Both the position numbers and the translations under genes were made by a program. This document shows, piece by piece, positions 1 through 7,872 of a stretch of DNA of 64,000 nt. Source of the stretch: Phyllobacterium sp. T1293. GTDB lineage: Bacteria > Pseudomonadota > Alphaproteobacteria > Rhizobiales > Rhizobiaceae. The notes beneath the pieces are model-generated. The model saw only the letters and a program-made list of their open reading frames with translations, was not told the DNA's origin and did no database searches. The DNA lies in NCBI RefSeq assembly GCF_020731415.2, contig NZ_CP088273.1, positions 935,001-999,000 of the forward strand, in the 5' to 3' direction. Position 1 is the first letter of the stretch; every line of letters begins with the position of its first letter.

Positions 1-1
1 C

Positions 2-202
2 GTGGGCCGAGCATTGTTACGACATGTCCTGATCACGGCAAAAGGCAGGATGAGCACCTCGGTGCTGGATGGCAACGACCCCGCTTTGCAGCTTTATCTC
101 TCCGAGGGTTTTGAGATTATCGAAACCCGCGAAGGAACGTTGCAGGGATTGGACGGGGTGAGGGCGCGTGGGCATATACTGGCGCGCCGGTTTCCGTTCT
201 AA
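2..202 (+). CDS. GNAT-family acetyltransferase, C-terminal fragment (cut by window edge)
   Basis: The reading frame is open from the first bases and ends at TAA at 200-202, so only the last 66 or so codons are in the window. The segment NDPALQLYLSEGF fits the end of GNAT acetyltransferases, where an Asn, a following Leu-Tyr and a Gly-Phe line the acetyl-CoA pocket and its edge strand. The substrate cannot be judged from this part. It converges with the VOC gene on the other strand with no gap. The apparent GTG at position 2 is more likely an internal codon than the start. Confidence 0.75.
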   Translation: MGRALLRHVLITAKGRMSTSVLDGNDPALQLYLSEGFEIIETREGTLQGLDGVRARGHILARRFPF

Positions 203-568
203 TCAGCTGCTGCTGATCACCAAGCGGTTGCCTTCGCTGTCCCTAAATTCGGCGACGGTGCGTCCCGGATCGTAGGGCGCAGCCTGCGGTTCGGTGATGA
301 TCTCGACACCCTTTGACTTGAGGGTTCCAGCGGTGCCGGCAACGTTGTCGTCCACAAGAACCATCACAGGTTGGTCGGCCGGTTCATCGTCCGATCGTTT
401 GACAAAATGCAGGTTTGTTTCCGAACCCGCAAATTTAAGCTCTATCCATCGCCATCCATCTGCCCCCATGGGAACATCAGCGACGATCGCGCAGCCGAAA
501 TGATCAATGTAGAATTTCTTCGCACGGTCCTGATTGAACACGGGAAGCTCGGCAAACTGTATATGCAT
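203..568 (-). CDS. VOC (glyoxalase/bleomycin-resistance fold) protein
   Basis: A 121-residue single-module vicinal-oxygen-chelate protein. It opens with a strand followed by FNQDRAKKFYIDHFG, the usual first helix, and ends with EFRDSEGNRLVIS, the usual last strand (D-x-E-G-N-x-x). Proteins of this size act as dimers in small-molecule lyases, dioxygenases or drug-binding proteins; the substrate is unknown. The ATG at 568 is chosen because GGAG lies about 9 bases upstream; a longer frame to 745 has no such site and would run into the next gene. The hydrolase gene lies upstream on the same strand 76 bases away, so the two may be co-transcribed. Confidence 0.85.
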   Translation of the reverse strand: MHIQFAELPVFNQDRAKKFYIDHFGCAIVADVPMGADGWRWIELKFAGSETNLHFVKRSDDEPADQPVMVLVDDNVAGTAGTLKSKGVEIITEPQAAPYDPGRTVAEFRDSEGNRLVISSS

Positions 569-644
569 CTGTTCGTTCTCCAGATTGTCTTTGACGGCTG
601 TCAAGAGCGTCGTGCCACATATACGGCGCGACGCTCTGGGCTGC

Positions 645-1484
645 TCATGCTCGCGCGAATGCCGCGTGAAGTGTTTTTGCGAAAGCTTCAGCGTGAGGGC
701 CGTAGCCGCCATGATCGCCGGGAAATTGCATGGGTTGCGTGCCAAGCTTTTCCGCCAGTGCTACGCCCGTACGATTGGCAATTTCTCCGACAGTTTGCTC
801 GCCAACGCCGACGATTACATCGGGCTTGCCCGTGCGCAACGTCTCAATCTCCGGTTGGTACAGCGAAAGCGGCATCAGTCCATGGGCGAGAAAATAGTCC
901 ATGTTTCCGTTGATCCGCTCGAATGTCTCCAGAGCTTCGGGCGGGGGAGGCGCCTGCTGTTCTTCGTCCTCACTGTGCTCGTCCAACCCAGCCATGGCCA
1001 TGAACTTTTGCATCGCCGCTTCCACACCCTCGCGCTGATAGGTGTCATGAATTTCCTTATTGCCAGCCAAAGCTTCGCTGGGATCAGGAAGTAGCATCAG
1101 GCATGGCGGTTCATGCGCTACCAGTGCGCGCACCTTTTCCGGATGCCGTGCTGCCAGATTAAGTCCGATTTGCGCGCCGCCGCTATTACCCATTACAAAG
1201 GCAGGCCCATCGCCCAATGCTTCAATCAACCGGGCGGCATCATCGCCGTGAACATCAAGCTGCAATGCTTCAGGCTTGCCATCAAAGGGACTGCGCGAAT
1301 TCCCGCGAGGATCGTAAGCCACCACCGTGTAGCGGTCCGCGAGAAAATGCGAAAGTTCGGCAAAAACTCCTGCATCCGTTGGCCCTCCGGCAATGAGCAG
1401 CAGGAGAGGCCCTGAGCCTTGGGCTTCATAGTAAATTTTCGCGCCCGGCACTTTCAATGTACCTGTCTTGGTAGGAAACGTCAT
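645..1484 (-). CDS. alpha/beta hydrolase
   Basis: A 279-residue alpha/beta-hydrolase. The oxyanion-loop region reads LLLIAGGPTD, the nucleophile elbow is GNSGGAQ with the catalytic Ser, an acidic residue is expected after strand 6, and the catalytic His lies in PGDHGG near the C terminus. Such enzymes cleave esters, lactones or epoxides; the substrate is not evident. ATG at 1484 has AGGAG 8 bases upstream. It is divergent from a TetR gene at 1670, with an operator-like palindrome between them, so the TetR protein probably represses it, and perhaps the VOC gene downstream. Confidence 0.88.
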   Translation of the reverse strand: MTFPTKTGTLKVPGAKIYYEAQGSGPLLLLIAGGPTDAGVFAELSHFLADRYTVVAYDPRGNSRSPFDGKPEALQLDVHGDDAARLIEALGDGPAFVMGNSGGAQIGLNLAARHPEKVRALVAHEPPCLMLLPDPSEALAGNKEIHDTYQREGVEAAMQKFMAMAGLDEHSEDEEQQAPPPPEALETFERINGNMDYFLAHGLMPLSLYQPEIETLRTGKPDVIVGVGEQTVGEIANRTGVALAEKLGTQPMQFPGDHGGYGPHAEAFAKTLHAAFARA

Positions 1485-1580
1485 TGTGCAACTCCTGTTT
1501 GATAAGCCGTTAGCGCGGATCCGGCCAACAGTCTTCGAGAACTGAGCAAATCTGTATGTGTATTGATCGTCTTGAATCAA

Positions 1581-1595
1581 ACTAGACTGTCTAGT
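1581..1595. promoter_or_regulatory. TetR-type operator palindrome
   Basis: ACTAGACTGTCTAGT is a perfect 7-bp inverted repeat around one central base, lying between the divergent hydrolase and TetR genes. The size and symmetry are typical of TetR-family operators. A looser GTGTG...CACAC repeat follows at about 1599-1617. Binding by the neighbouring TetR protein is inferred. Confidence 0.7.
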
Positions 1596-1669
1596 ACTGT
1601 GTGTCAACGGTACACACTCGATCCCATCGGGAATCATGCTAGGGTGCTGCAATTGCGGGTAGCGGTTTT

Positions 1670-2326
1670 ATGACGGAAGTGACTTCAATTCATCCATCGG
1701 GCACAGCGGAACCAAGCCGTTCCGAGCGCAAGCACAAGGCCATCCTTAATGCGGCGACGGAGGTGTTTCTGCAGAACGGCTATCTCGGCACCAATATGGA
1801 CGATATCGCTGCGCGGTCGGCTGTTTCAAAGCAAACGGTCTATAAGCATTTCGAGAGCAAGGAAGCGCTGTTTGTTGAGATCGTGACCAGTATGGTCAGC
1901 GTTGCCGGCGACAGGGTCCACAGTCAAATTCCGGAGTTTCAAGACAGCGAAGATCTTGCGGAGTATCTTTCAAACTATGCATATCAACAACTGACGGTTG
2001 TTCTGACGCCGAGGCTCATGCAGCTGCGCCGCCTCGTGATCGGGGAGGTCAGCCGTTTTCCCGAATTGGCCAAGGTGCTTTACGAGCGTGGACCGAAACG
2101 CGCCATGACCGCTCTGGCGGCAAGTTTTGCTGTGTTCGCCGAACGTGGTTTGCTTGAGATTGAAGACCCGGCAATTGCCGCTTCCCATTTCAACTGGCTT
2201 GTCATGGCCGAACCCGTCAATCAGGTTATGCTGCTGGGTGACGTGGCCATTCCGAAAGTTGAAGCGCTGCGCCGACATGCCGAGCAAGGCGTGCGGGTGT
2301 TTATGGCAGCCTATGGCAAGAAATAA
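1670..2326 (+). CDS. TetR-family transcriptional regulator
   Basis: A 218-residue regulator with the N-terminal TetR DNA-binding domain at about residues 20-66: AILNAATEVFLQNGY leads into DDIAARSAVSKQTVYKHF, the recognition helix-turn-helix. The C-terminal 150 residues form the ligand and dimer domain, which is not specific enough to name an inducer. The divergent hydrolase and the palindrome between the genes point to local repression relieved by a small molecule. The stop codon abuts the stop of the convergent LysR gene at 2327. Confidence 0.93.
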   Translation: MTEVTSIHPSGTAEPSRSERKHKAILNAATEVFLQNGYLGTNMDDIAARSAVSKQTVYKHFESKEALFVEIVTSMVSVAGDRVHSQIPEFQDSEDLAEYLSNYAYQQLTVVLTPRLMQLRRLVIGEVSRFPELAKVLYERGPKRAMTALAASFAVFAERGLLEIEDPAIAASHFNWLVMAEPVNQVMLLGDVAIPKVEALRRHAEQGVRVFMAAYGKK

Positions 2327-3208
2327 TCAAAGGACGCCTGCCTGTTCGAGTATCCAGTCCCGGAAGAGCCGCGTTTTCGGCTGCAGCTGCCTGCCTTCGG
2401 GATAAACGAGGTAGAAGTCCGAGCCGGTTGAGGCGCAGACATCAAACAGTTGAACGAGCCTGCCGGAATCAATTTCGTCCTTGAATATGCCTTCTGAAAC
2501 GAGCGCAACGCCGCCGCCTGACAGTGCGAGGTTGGCGATGATCTGCTGAGTGTCGATACCAACACCCGGCTTGGCCATGACAAGTGGCCCTTCGACGCCT
2601 GCCTGACGAAACCAGACCGGCCACCAATCATCATTAGGGGTGATCAAATGATAGTTGAGCAGGTCTACAGGTGTTTGTGGCCGGCCATATTTTTCGAGAT
2701 AAGCGGGGCTGGCAAGGGGCGTAAAGCCTCCGGAGAGCAACCGGTGTGCTTTTAGACCCGGCCAGCTTCCCTTACCCATCCTGACGCCGCAATCGATGCC
2801 TTCGGCCACAAAGTCGACCATCCGCGACGCAATATCAAAGCGTACCGATATATCCGGGAACCGGGTTTGAAAATCCACAATGCGCGGCGTCAGCCAATTG
2901 CTGGCGAAAGTGTGTATGACCGAAACCAGCAGAACCGAATTCTGCTCCTCGCGGATGGTGCGAAAGGTTTCGCTGAGTTCGGCCAGCGCGCGGCGGATCA
3001 CCGGCGCTACGAGGTCGCCCTTGTCAGTCAGGGAGACGCCGCGGGCAAGCCGGTGAAACAACGGTGCCCCAGCAAATTCTTCCAGCAGTTTCACCTGATA
3101 GCTTACCGCTGATTGGGTCATGTTCAGTTCTTCAGCCGCTTTGGTGAAGTTCTGCAGGCGAGCGACGGATTCGAACACGCGGATGGCTGGAAGCGGCAGG
3201 GAGGACAT
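2327..3208 (-). CDS. LysR-family regulator (GcvA-like)
   Basis: A 293-residue LysR-type regulator. The winged helix covers residues 1-62 with NFTKAAEELNMTQSAVSYQVKLLE as the helix-turn-helix stretch. The effector domain begins near residue 90 and has the GcvA-like features of a short hinge and a G-x-G-x-D segment around the ligand cleft. GcvA-like regulators in this order often control a divergent neighbour; the only one here is the 66-residue gene at 3324. The intergenic DNA holds an ATGG...CCAT inverted motif at about 3224-3244 that could be a LysR box. Confidence 0.92.
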   Translation of the reverse strand: MSSLPLPAIRVFESVARLQNFTKAAEELNMTQSAVSYQVKLLEEFAGAPLFHRLARGVSLTDKGDLVAPVIRRALAELSETFRTIREEQNSVLLVSVIHTFASNWLTPRIVDFQTRFPDISVRFDIASRMVDFVAEGIDCGVRMGKGSWPGLKAHRLLSGGFTPLASPAYLEKYGRPQTPVDLLNYHLITPNDDWWPVWFRQAGVEGPLVMAKPGVGIDTQQIIANLALSGGGVALVSEGIFKDEIDSGRLVQLFDVCASTGSDFYLVYPEGRQLQPKTRLFRDWILEQAGVL

Positions 3209-3323
3209 GATGTACCCATAAAATGGTTTGATGGCTCATCCATCATTTTACGTTGGTGATCCCAGAAATAAAGAACTATTTCTCCAGACATAGAAATGAG
3301 CTTGATGACTTTGGGAGTATGAA

Positions 3324-3524
3324 ATGACTGAAGTTCGATATTTTGGCCTGAATCTGTCGTGGATGATTCCTGCGGCGGCAAAGCATGGCAATGGACCTGT
3401 GGGCAGTCTGTCTGACCTCAATGGCCACCTGCTTTGCGATATCAATCTGAGCCCCAGCATGCGCTCCTGCCTGAAATTTCCGGATAGCGATCGGCGCTGG
3501 CTGGATTTCCGTCAGCCATTCTAG
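3324..3524 (+). CDS. small protein, 66 residues, function unknown
   Basis: I do not recognise this protein. It is soluble-looking, lacks a signal peptide or membrane helix, and has a proline- and aromatic-rich C terminus (RRWLDFRQPF). GGAG lies 6 bases before ATG 3324, the gene is divergent from the LysR gene, and a strong terminator follows 27 bases after the stop. That arrangement supports a real transcription unit that the LysR protein may control. Confidence 0.55.
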   Translation: MTEVRYFGLNLSWMIPAAAKHGNGPVGSLSDLNGHLLCDINLSPSMRSCLKFPDSDRRWLDFRQPF

Positions 3525-3551
3525 AAGCCATCCATTGTGAGAATGGCTGAA

Positions 3552-3591
3552 TGCCCCGGTATCTCGATAGACGCCGGGGCAAATAATTTTT
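3552..3591 (+). terminator. Rho-independent terminator
   Basis: GCCCCGG and CCGGGGC form a GC-rich stem with a 13-base loop, followed by AAATAATTTTT. It ends the small gene at 3324-3524. Confidence 0.85.
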
Positions 3592-3603
3592 ACGATTCTC
3601 CAG

Positions 3604-4104
3604 TTATTTCCGTGTTCTGGGAGTATAGGCCGAATAAAGAATATAAGCGGCTATTGAATTGATCAGAGCTATCGCAACAACCAGTCTCATGCCGACACCA
3701 GGCTTTTGAAGAGCGTCGGACACACCTGTTTCATCATATATTTCTGAAATTGCTGCTGCGTAAGCCTCCAGGCTGGGCGTTCCTGTCTGAAAAATTACGA
3801 CGGCACAGATTACTATCAGTGAGGGGATGAGTGAGGTCGCTGTCCATAGCAGCAAAGATACCCATATCAAGAGCGAACGCTCCCGGTTTGTAGGAACGCG
3901 TTGTTCTCGCGTTACGAATGCACGTGATGTGACGCGTGCTGAGTGATGAAGGATGTAGAAATTGATGATCGTCGATGCTGTTTGAGGAAATCGTCCATTT
4001 TTTGCTTCTATCAGGCATTCGACAACCATTGTTAAAACGGTAGTGGCAAGCAGTATGACAATGAAACGCCAGTAATAGCGGCCAAGCGCAGCATTCTTAT
4101 GCAC
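3604..4104 (-). CDS. membrane protein of unknown function
   Basis: About 166 residues with two to three hydrophobic segments: FIVILLATTVLTMVVECLI near the N terminus, LLIWVSLLLWTATSLIPSLI in the middle, and MRLVVAIALINSIAAYILY near the C terminus. No family is recognised. The frame stays open to 4239, but GTG at 4104 has GGAG seven bases upstream (GGAGCGAGTTTGTG) while the ATG at 4239 lacks a site, so the shorter form is preferred. The surrounding DNA is more AT-rich than the neighbouring regulators, so recent arrival is possible. Confidence 0.6.
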   Translation of the reverse strand: MHKNAALGRYYWRFIVILLATTVLTMVVECLIEAKNGRFPQTASTIINFYILHHSARVTSRAFVTREQRVPTNRERSLLIWVSLLLWTATSLIPSLIVICAVVIFQTGTPSLEAYAAAISEIYDETGVSDALQKPGVGMRLVVAIALINSIAAYILYSAYTPRTRK

Positions 4105-4542
4105 AAACTCGCTCCTGCAGGAACATCGCTTTCGGTGCTCCGCAGAAAAACGTTGTTGAGCGTTGAGCGATGAAGATGTCAAAAAAATAATGAAATAGTT
4201 CCGCCATCTCTCGGCGACAGGATACATCAAAAAAATCAACGACGAGTATCACTGAGATATTGCTTTAACACAAGCGGGAAACGGTACACATATTAGATAT
4301 TTTTCTTTATATGCAATGACTTAGACGAAAGTAGTAATTCAATAATTCTGGTATCTTACGGCCAGATTCTTCGATCCAATATAATTTGGGTGCTGTGCCT
4401 GGCAAGGGTATTTCGGGTGTTTCGAAAGCTTCATGTGGCTGCGCGCTCACAGGCATGTGATGGACGAAGCGTAAACCATCGCAATTTTGCCATAGGCGCT
4501 TTTCAGATTGGAACCAGTTTTAACGATCCGCGTTTCTAAGCC
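4105..4542. other. 438-base intergenic stretch, no gene seen
   Basis: AT-rich DNA between the membrane-protein gene and the DUF982 gene. I see no open frame with a ribosome site, no tRNA and no clear terminator. It presumably holds the promoters of both flanking genes. Confidence 0.5.
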
Positions 4543-4803
4543 ATGAAAAACGCTCAGTTCAAACCGGTGACCGTCGAGTCACTTCATTCGTTCAAGCTGC
4601 GGAACATCGGTTCCGTGGCTGAAGCTGCCGAGTTTTTATCGAGTGACTGGCCGGGTGAGCGGGGGAGGATTTATCTTCTCGCCCAAATGGCCTGCACCGA
4701 GGCGATGGAGGGCCATGCTTCGCCCGCCATGGTACGATCGATTTTTGTTCAGGCGACTATGGAAGCCGATATTTATGTCGAGAACACGACATGGGTGCGA
4801 TGA
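4543..4803 (+). CDS. DUF982 family protein
   Basis: An 86-residue protein with the full DUF982 pattern: F-x-P-V-T-V at the start, then SVAEAAEFL, DWPGERG and an AxxACTEAMEG helix, ending with a helix rich in Ala and an aromatic tail. These proteins are abundant, often in many copies, in Rhizobiales; no biochemical role is established that I know of. A second member sits in the prophage cargo region at 39811. No strong ribosome site is visible before ATG 4543. Confidence 0.85.
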   Translation: MKNAQFKPVTVESLHSFKLRNIGSVAEAAEFLSSDWPGERGRIYLLAQMACTEAMEGHASPAMVRSIFVQATMEADIYVENTTWVR

Positions 4804-4875
4804 TATCGCCGCGCATATTGTCAGAATTGCCGCTGCTTCGTTGAACGGGAAGCATGCGCCATCAGACCCGGTCCA

Positions 4876-4953
4876 TCAGTCAAGATGCGGAAAAAGAAAA
4901 CAGGCCACCCACGTGGCAACAATGCAAAGAATCGTGATTGCTAAAACGGACAT
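4876..4953 (-). CDS. 25-residue membrane peptide
   Basis: A very short frame from ATG 4953 to TGA 4876, with GGAGATG placed 5-8 bases upstream of the start. The peptide is one hydrophobic helix, MSVLAITILCIVATWVACF, followed by a short tail LFPHLD. Rhizobiales genomes carry many such single-helix microproteins and most are unannotated. It lies 114 bases downstream of the LysE gene start-distal end on the same strand, so it may be read from that transcript or from its own promoter. No function is proposed. Confidence 0.5.
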   Translation of the reverse strand: MSVLAITILCIVATWVACFLFPHLD

Positions 4954-5067
4954 CAAATCATCTCCAAGCACTAGGGCTAACACGGAGATTGGGTACTTTC
5001 AATTATACATAAGTACAAAAGTTCGTGTTGAAAAAGTGAGCTATAATTGTTGTTGGCTCGGCTCTGG

Positions 5068-5685
5068 CTACCGATCAGACAATGCCAGTTTCAAGCCAAA
5101 ACCAATAAAGATTGCGCCGGCGAGAGCATCAATGGCGCGGCGTGCCCGCTGATAGGCGTCAGCAACCGTACGGTGGCTGAGGGCGGCGACAAGACCAGCG
5201 TACCAGATGGTTGATATGGTCACCATCACGACCACCGCTGCGGCACCGTGCGTCCAGGGTGTACCCGGCGCCATGGTTGCTGCGAACAGACTGGCGACGA
5301 ACAGCGCGGATTTTGGATTGGCGAGGTTGGTGGCAAGCCCGAGACGCCATGCACCCATGGGCGTCAGCTTGACCTTGTTTGCAGGAATAATCATGTCGCC
5401 CTTTGGCTGGCGTACCTGCCACAGCAGACGCAGACCGAGCCAGAGAAGATAGATACCGCCAGCAATTTTCAAACCCATATAGGCAATCGGCGCGGCCATG
5501 AACAATGAACCGACCCCGAGCCACCCGGCAAGCCCCCAGCACAGCGTTCCCGTTATGGTGCCTGCTACGGCAGAGATCGCGATCTTGCGCGAGCCGGTGA
5601 GGGTGCAACGTACAACCATGAAGAAATTTGGCCCCGGTGTCAGCGCCGCAATGGTCCAGATTGTTGCAACAGTGAGCAGGAACAT
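5068..5685 (-). CDS. LysE/RhtB-family amino-acid exporter
   Basis: A 205-residue inner-membrane protein of about six helices with the family signature PGPNFFMVV near residue 17 and NPKSALFVASLF around residue 125. LysE/RhtB proteins export amino acids or their analogues with the proton gradient; the substrate cannot be read from sequence. The start at 5685 matches the family N terminus (hydrophobic strand then TPGPN). It is the last host gene before the prophage junction. Confidence 0.9.
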   Translation of the reverse strand: MFLLTVATIWTIAALTPGPNFFMVVRCTLTGSRKIAISAVAGTITGTLCWGLAGWLGVGSLFMAAPIAYMGLKIAGGIYLLWLGLRLLWQVRQPKGDMIIPANKVKLTPMGAWRLGLATNLANPKSALFVASLFAATMAPGTPWTHGAAAVVVMVTISTIWYAGLVAALSHRTVADAYQRARRAIDALAGAIFIGFGLKLALSDR

Positions 5686-5811
5686 ATCGTCTCCGGGGGA
5701 TCGGTATTGTTGTCGCGATCTATAGCATCGATTACCCGCCAGCCGTAAGGGCTCGTGGCAGATTGGCGAGCGGTTATAGCGCGGTAAATGTTAGAAAATA
5801 TCTCTAAAAGC

Positions 5812-5843
5812 AAAAGGCTCAGCAGCGTGAGCTGCTAAGCCTT
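5812..5843 (-). terminator. terminator, probably the orphaned terminator of tRNA-Asn
   Basis: AAAAGGCT-C-AGCAGC and GCTGCT-A-AGCCTTT pair around GTGA. Read on the minus strand the hairpin is followed by TTTTGCTTTTA. It lies 10 bases beyond the left att core, exactly where the downstream end of the tRNA-Asn transcript would have been before prophage insertion. Confidence 0.75.
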
Positions 5844-5852
5844 TGAGGTGAC

Positions 5853-5870
5853 TGGCTCCCCGGGCCGGAT
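5853..5870. other. attL core (copy of tRNA-Asn 3' end)
   Basis: TGGCTCCCCGGGCCGGAT is identical to 47445-47462. To the left lies the old tRNA-Asn terminator, to the right the integrase region. The sequence diverges immediately after the repeat (ACAAG here, TCGAA in the intact tRNA). Confidence 0.92.
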
Positions 5871-5913
5871 ACAAGTAACTGATATTGCTGCTATATATGC
5901 AATCTGACACTTG

Positions 5914-5924
5914 TTTTTCCTAAT
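5914..5924 (-). promoter_or_regulatory. candidate integrase arm site 1
   Basis: TTTTTCCTAAT, the reverse complement of ATTAGGAAAAA. The same word occurs at 5996-6006 and, as ATTAGGAAA, twice next to attR (47369-47377 and 47381-47390). Placement near both att cores fits arm-type binding sites of a tyrosine integrase. Confidence 0.55.
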
Positions 5925-5995
5925 GGTTGCTCCGATACTAATGTTCATAACGCCATAGACGCCATACACAGCAAGCAACCAAAATTGGGAAAAGC

Positions 5996-6006
5996 ATTAG
6001 GAAAAA
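5996..6006 (+). promoter_or_regulatory. candidate integrase arm site 2, overlapping the int ribosome site
   Basis: ATTAGGAAAAA ends two bases before the integrase ATG, and its AGGA is the only Shine-Dalgarno-like sequence for that gene. If integrase binds here it could limit its own expression. Confidence 0.5.
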
Positions 6007-6007
6007 A

Positions 6008-7180
6008 ATGGCACGCAATCTTCTCACGGCCCTTTCAATAAAGAATAGTTCGGCCGCGAAGCTCCGGGATGGGGACGGCTTGTGGCTGCATCGAAGTAAA
6101 GCTGGCGGGCAATATTGGGTCTTCATTTACATTCGTGATGGCAAACGCCGCGAGATGGGCCTGGGGTCATTCGGTTCCGGCACGGGAAGCGTGACGTTAA
6201 TTGCCGCAAGAGCCAAGGCCGAAGAGATTCGAATGATTCTTGGGAAGGGTGGCGATCCGTTTCTAGAGATGGAAGAACGTAAAGCCCGAATCAAGGTAGC
6301 GGATTTTGGAGAAATTGCCGACGCGTATATCGAAACGATGAAATCCCGATGGAAGGGCGCCAAGACCGAAGCTGGCTGGAAATTGTCGCTTGGTACGTAC
6401 GCAAAAGATATTCGGAAGCTGCCCGTGGACAGGGTTAGTACCGCCGATGTCCTAAAGTGTATCGAGCCAATCTGGCACACAAAAGCGGAGACGGCAGGCA
6501 AGGTTCGCGAGCGGATAAAAATGGTTCTCGACCATGCGAAGGTCAAAGGTCTGCGTACCGGTGACAATCCGGCGCAGTGGTCTGGGCATCTTGATCACAT
6601 GTTGCCATCTCCTGAGAAACTGCAGCGCGGTCACCATAAATCAATGCCATACACTGAATTGCCCGCCTTTATGGAAAGGCTGCGAGCCTCAGAGGGAACC
6701 GGCGCTCGAGCTTTAGAGTTCACGATTTTGACAGCGGTCCGCAGCGGCGAGGCGCGAGGCGCGATTTGGCCCGAAATCGATCTGAAGAAGAAGATTTGGA
6801 CTATTCCCTCAAATCGTATGAAGAGTGACAAACAACATCGCGTTCCTCTTTCAGATCGAGCGGTACAAATAGTCGAAGACATGATGGCAGTGTCTATTTC
6901 GAATTATGTCTTCCCAGGTGCCAAGCTTAATTCGCAACTCTCAGACATGACGCTTGCGAAGGCTGTAAAGACAGCAAAAGCAGATGTGACGGTTCATGGT
7001 TTTCGCAGCTCATTCCGGGATTGGGTTGCGGAATCTACTAATTTTCAATCAGAAGTCGCTGAAGCTGCCCTTGCGCACGTGACTGGTGACGCGGTCGAGC
7101 GGGCCTATCGCCGCGGCGATGTGTTGGCAAAGAGGCGAGAAATGATGAGCGCGTGGTCAAAATATCTGACTAAGAAGTAA
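6008..7180 (+). CDS. int: tyrosine integrase, P4/DUF4102 type
   Basis: A 390-residue site-specific recombinase that inserts and excises the prophage at tRNA-Asn. The N-terminal DUF4102 arm-binding domain is seen at about residues 1-85 (AAKLRDGDGLWLHRSKAG...W). The SAM-like core-binding domain follows, and the catalytic domain has the Arg in TAVRSGEARG (about 243), HGFRSSFRDW (His and Arg, about 329-332), LAHVTG (His, about 356) and the nucleophile Tyr in ERAYRR (about 367). It ends with KRREMMSAWSKYL as typical for P4-type enzymes. ATG 6008 follows AGGA directly. It sits beside attL, reads inward, and no excisionase is directly adjacent; the AlpA-like proteins at 7427 or 45379 may serve. Confidence 0.95.
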   Translation: MARNLLTALSIKNSSAAKLRDGDGLWLHRSKAGGQYWVFIYIRDGKRREMGLGSFGSGTGSVTLIAARAKAEEIRMILGKGGDPFLEMEERKARIKVADFGEIADAYIETMKSRWKGAKTEAGWKLSLGTYAKDIRKLPVDRVSTADVLKCIEPIWHTKAETAGKVRERIKMVLDHAKVKGLRTGDNPAQWSGHLDHMLPSPEKLQRGHHKSMPYTELPAFMERLRASEGTGARALEFTILTAVRSGEARGAIWPEIDLKKKIWTIPSNRMKSDKQHRVPLSDRAVQIVEDMMAVSISNYVFPGAKLNSQLSDMTLAKAVKTAKADVTVHGFRSSFRDWVAESTNFQSEVAEAALAHVTGDAVERAYRRGDVLAKRREMMSAWSKYLTKK

Positions 7181-7206
7181 GTGCCGCCCATAATTCTTCA
7201 CCCGCC

Positions 7207-7280
7207 CTTGACACTCTGTTACGAGTCCCTTGTTAGTATACACGTCATTGATGACATCTACGGCCATAGAGCCTTTGAAT
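7207..7280 (+). promoter_or_regulatory. early promoter-like module, copy A
   Basis: Holds TTGACACTC-x-x-TTACGAGT-x-CCTTGTTAGTATA (7208-7240) and CGGCCATAGAGCCTTT-GAAT (7261-7280). Both blocks recur at 12837-12904 before the second early operon. TTGACA and TAGTAT look like -35 and -10 elements but are 20 bases apart, longer than the usual 17, which would suit an activated or MerR-type promoter. Confidence 0.65.
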
Positions 7281-7426
7281 GAGTCTGGTAGCACTCTGAG
7301 CTAACCCATAGCCGCCCACACTTGGGGCAACGCAATCCTTGGCTCATTGGCAGCCAACTTTCTCACTTATAAGTCGCCCGGGCTTTACGATGCCCGGATT
7401 CCGTTCACTCGAGTATGGAGGAAACC

Positions 7427-7633
7427 ATGCACGACAACGACAACTTCCCTGCGCTGATTTCCATCAAAGAGACAGCGCGCCTTACTTCCATGTCGCGACA
7501 GGCGATCGATGTTTACCGAAAGCGAGGCGAGTTCGTCCAACCAGTATCACTCCCTGGCCGACGATTTGCCTTCGTACGAGCTGAAGTAATTGCTTGGATC
7601 AACGAGCGCGTGGCCTCGAGGGTGGCAGCATGA
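7427..7633 (+). CDS. AlpA/MerR-type helix-turn-helix protein
   Basis: A 68-residue DNA-binding protein of the AlpA/excisionase type. ISIKETARLTSMSRQAIDVYRKRGEF is the MerR-like helix-turn-helix, followed by QPVSLPGRRFAFVRAEVIAWI, the usual wing and C-terminal helix of AlpA proteins. Family members control early phage transcription or assist integrase in excision. ATG 7427 is preferred over 7415 because GGAGGAAACC precedes it. First gene of the early operon; its stop overlaps the next start by four bases (ATGA). Confidence 0.85.
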   Translation: MHDNDNFPALISIKETARLTSMSRQAIDVYRKRGEFVQPVSLPGRRFAFVRAEVIAWINERVASRVAA

Positions 7634-7872
7634 ACATGACCAAGGTACTGGCATTCGCGAAGTTCATGGTCGAGGAGAGCGATGGGCTGAAGGGTAGAGA
7701 ACTGACGCAAGTCATGGCCGCACGATTTGGCGACATGTCGCAGGCGGAAGTTGAGCGTGGCATAGCAATCGGAGAAGAGATTCTTCTAGCCAATGCGGCC
7801 GAGTATCAGGCAGAGGCCGACGCTATGATGGCTGAACTCGCTCGTCGCGCAGAACGGAGGGCCGCAGCATGA
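7630..7872 (+). CDS. small early phage protein, 80 residues
   Basis: Not recognised. It is helical and Ala/Glu-rich, with a long C-terminal helix ending in ARRAERRAAA that could form a coiled coil. It begins in an ATGA overlap with the AlpA-like gene and ends in another with the next gene, so its translation is coupled to both. Position points to a role in early development or replication; nothing more can be said. Confidence 0.7.
   Translation: MNMTKVLAFAKFMVEESDGLKGRELTQVMAARFGDMSQAEVERGIAIGEEILLANAAEYQAEADAMMAELARRAERRAAA

Noticed and set aside
3604..4239. Full 211-residue frame for the membrane protein
   Set aside because: The first 45 residues are basic and lack a start site, while GTG 4104 has a good ribosome site directly before it.
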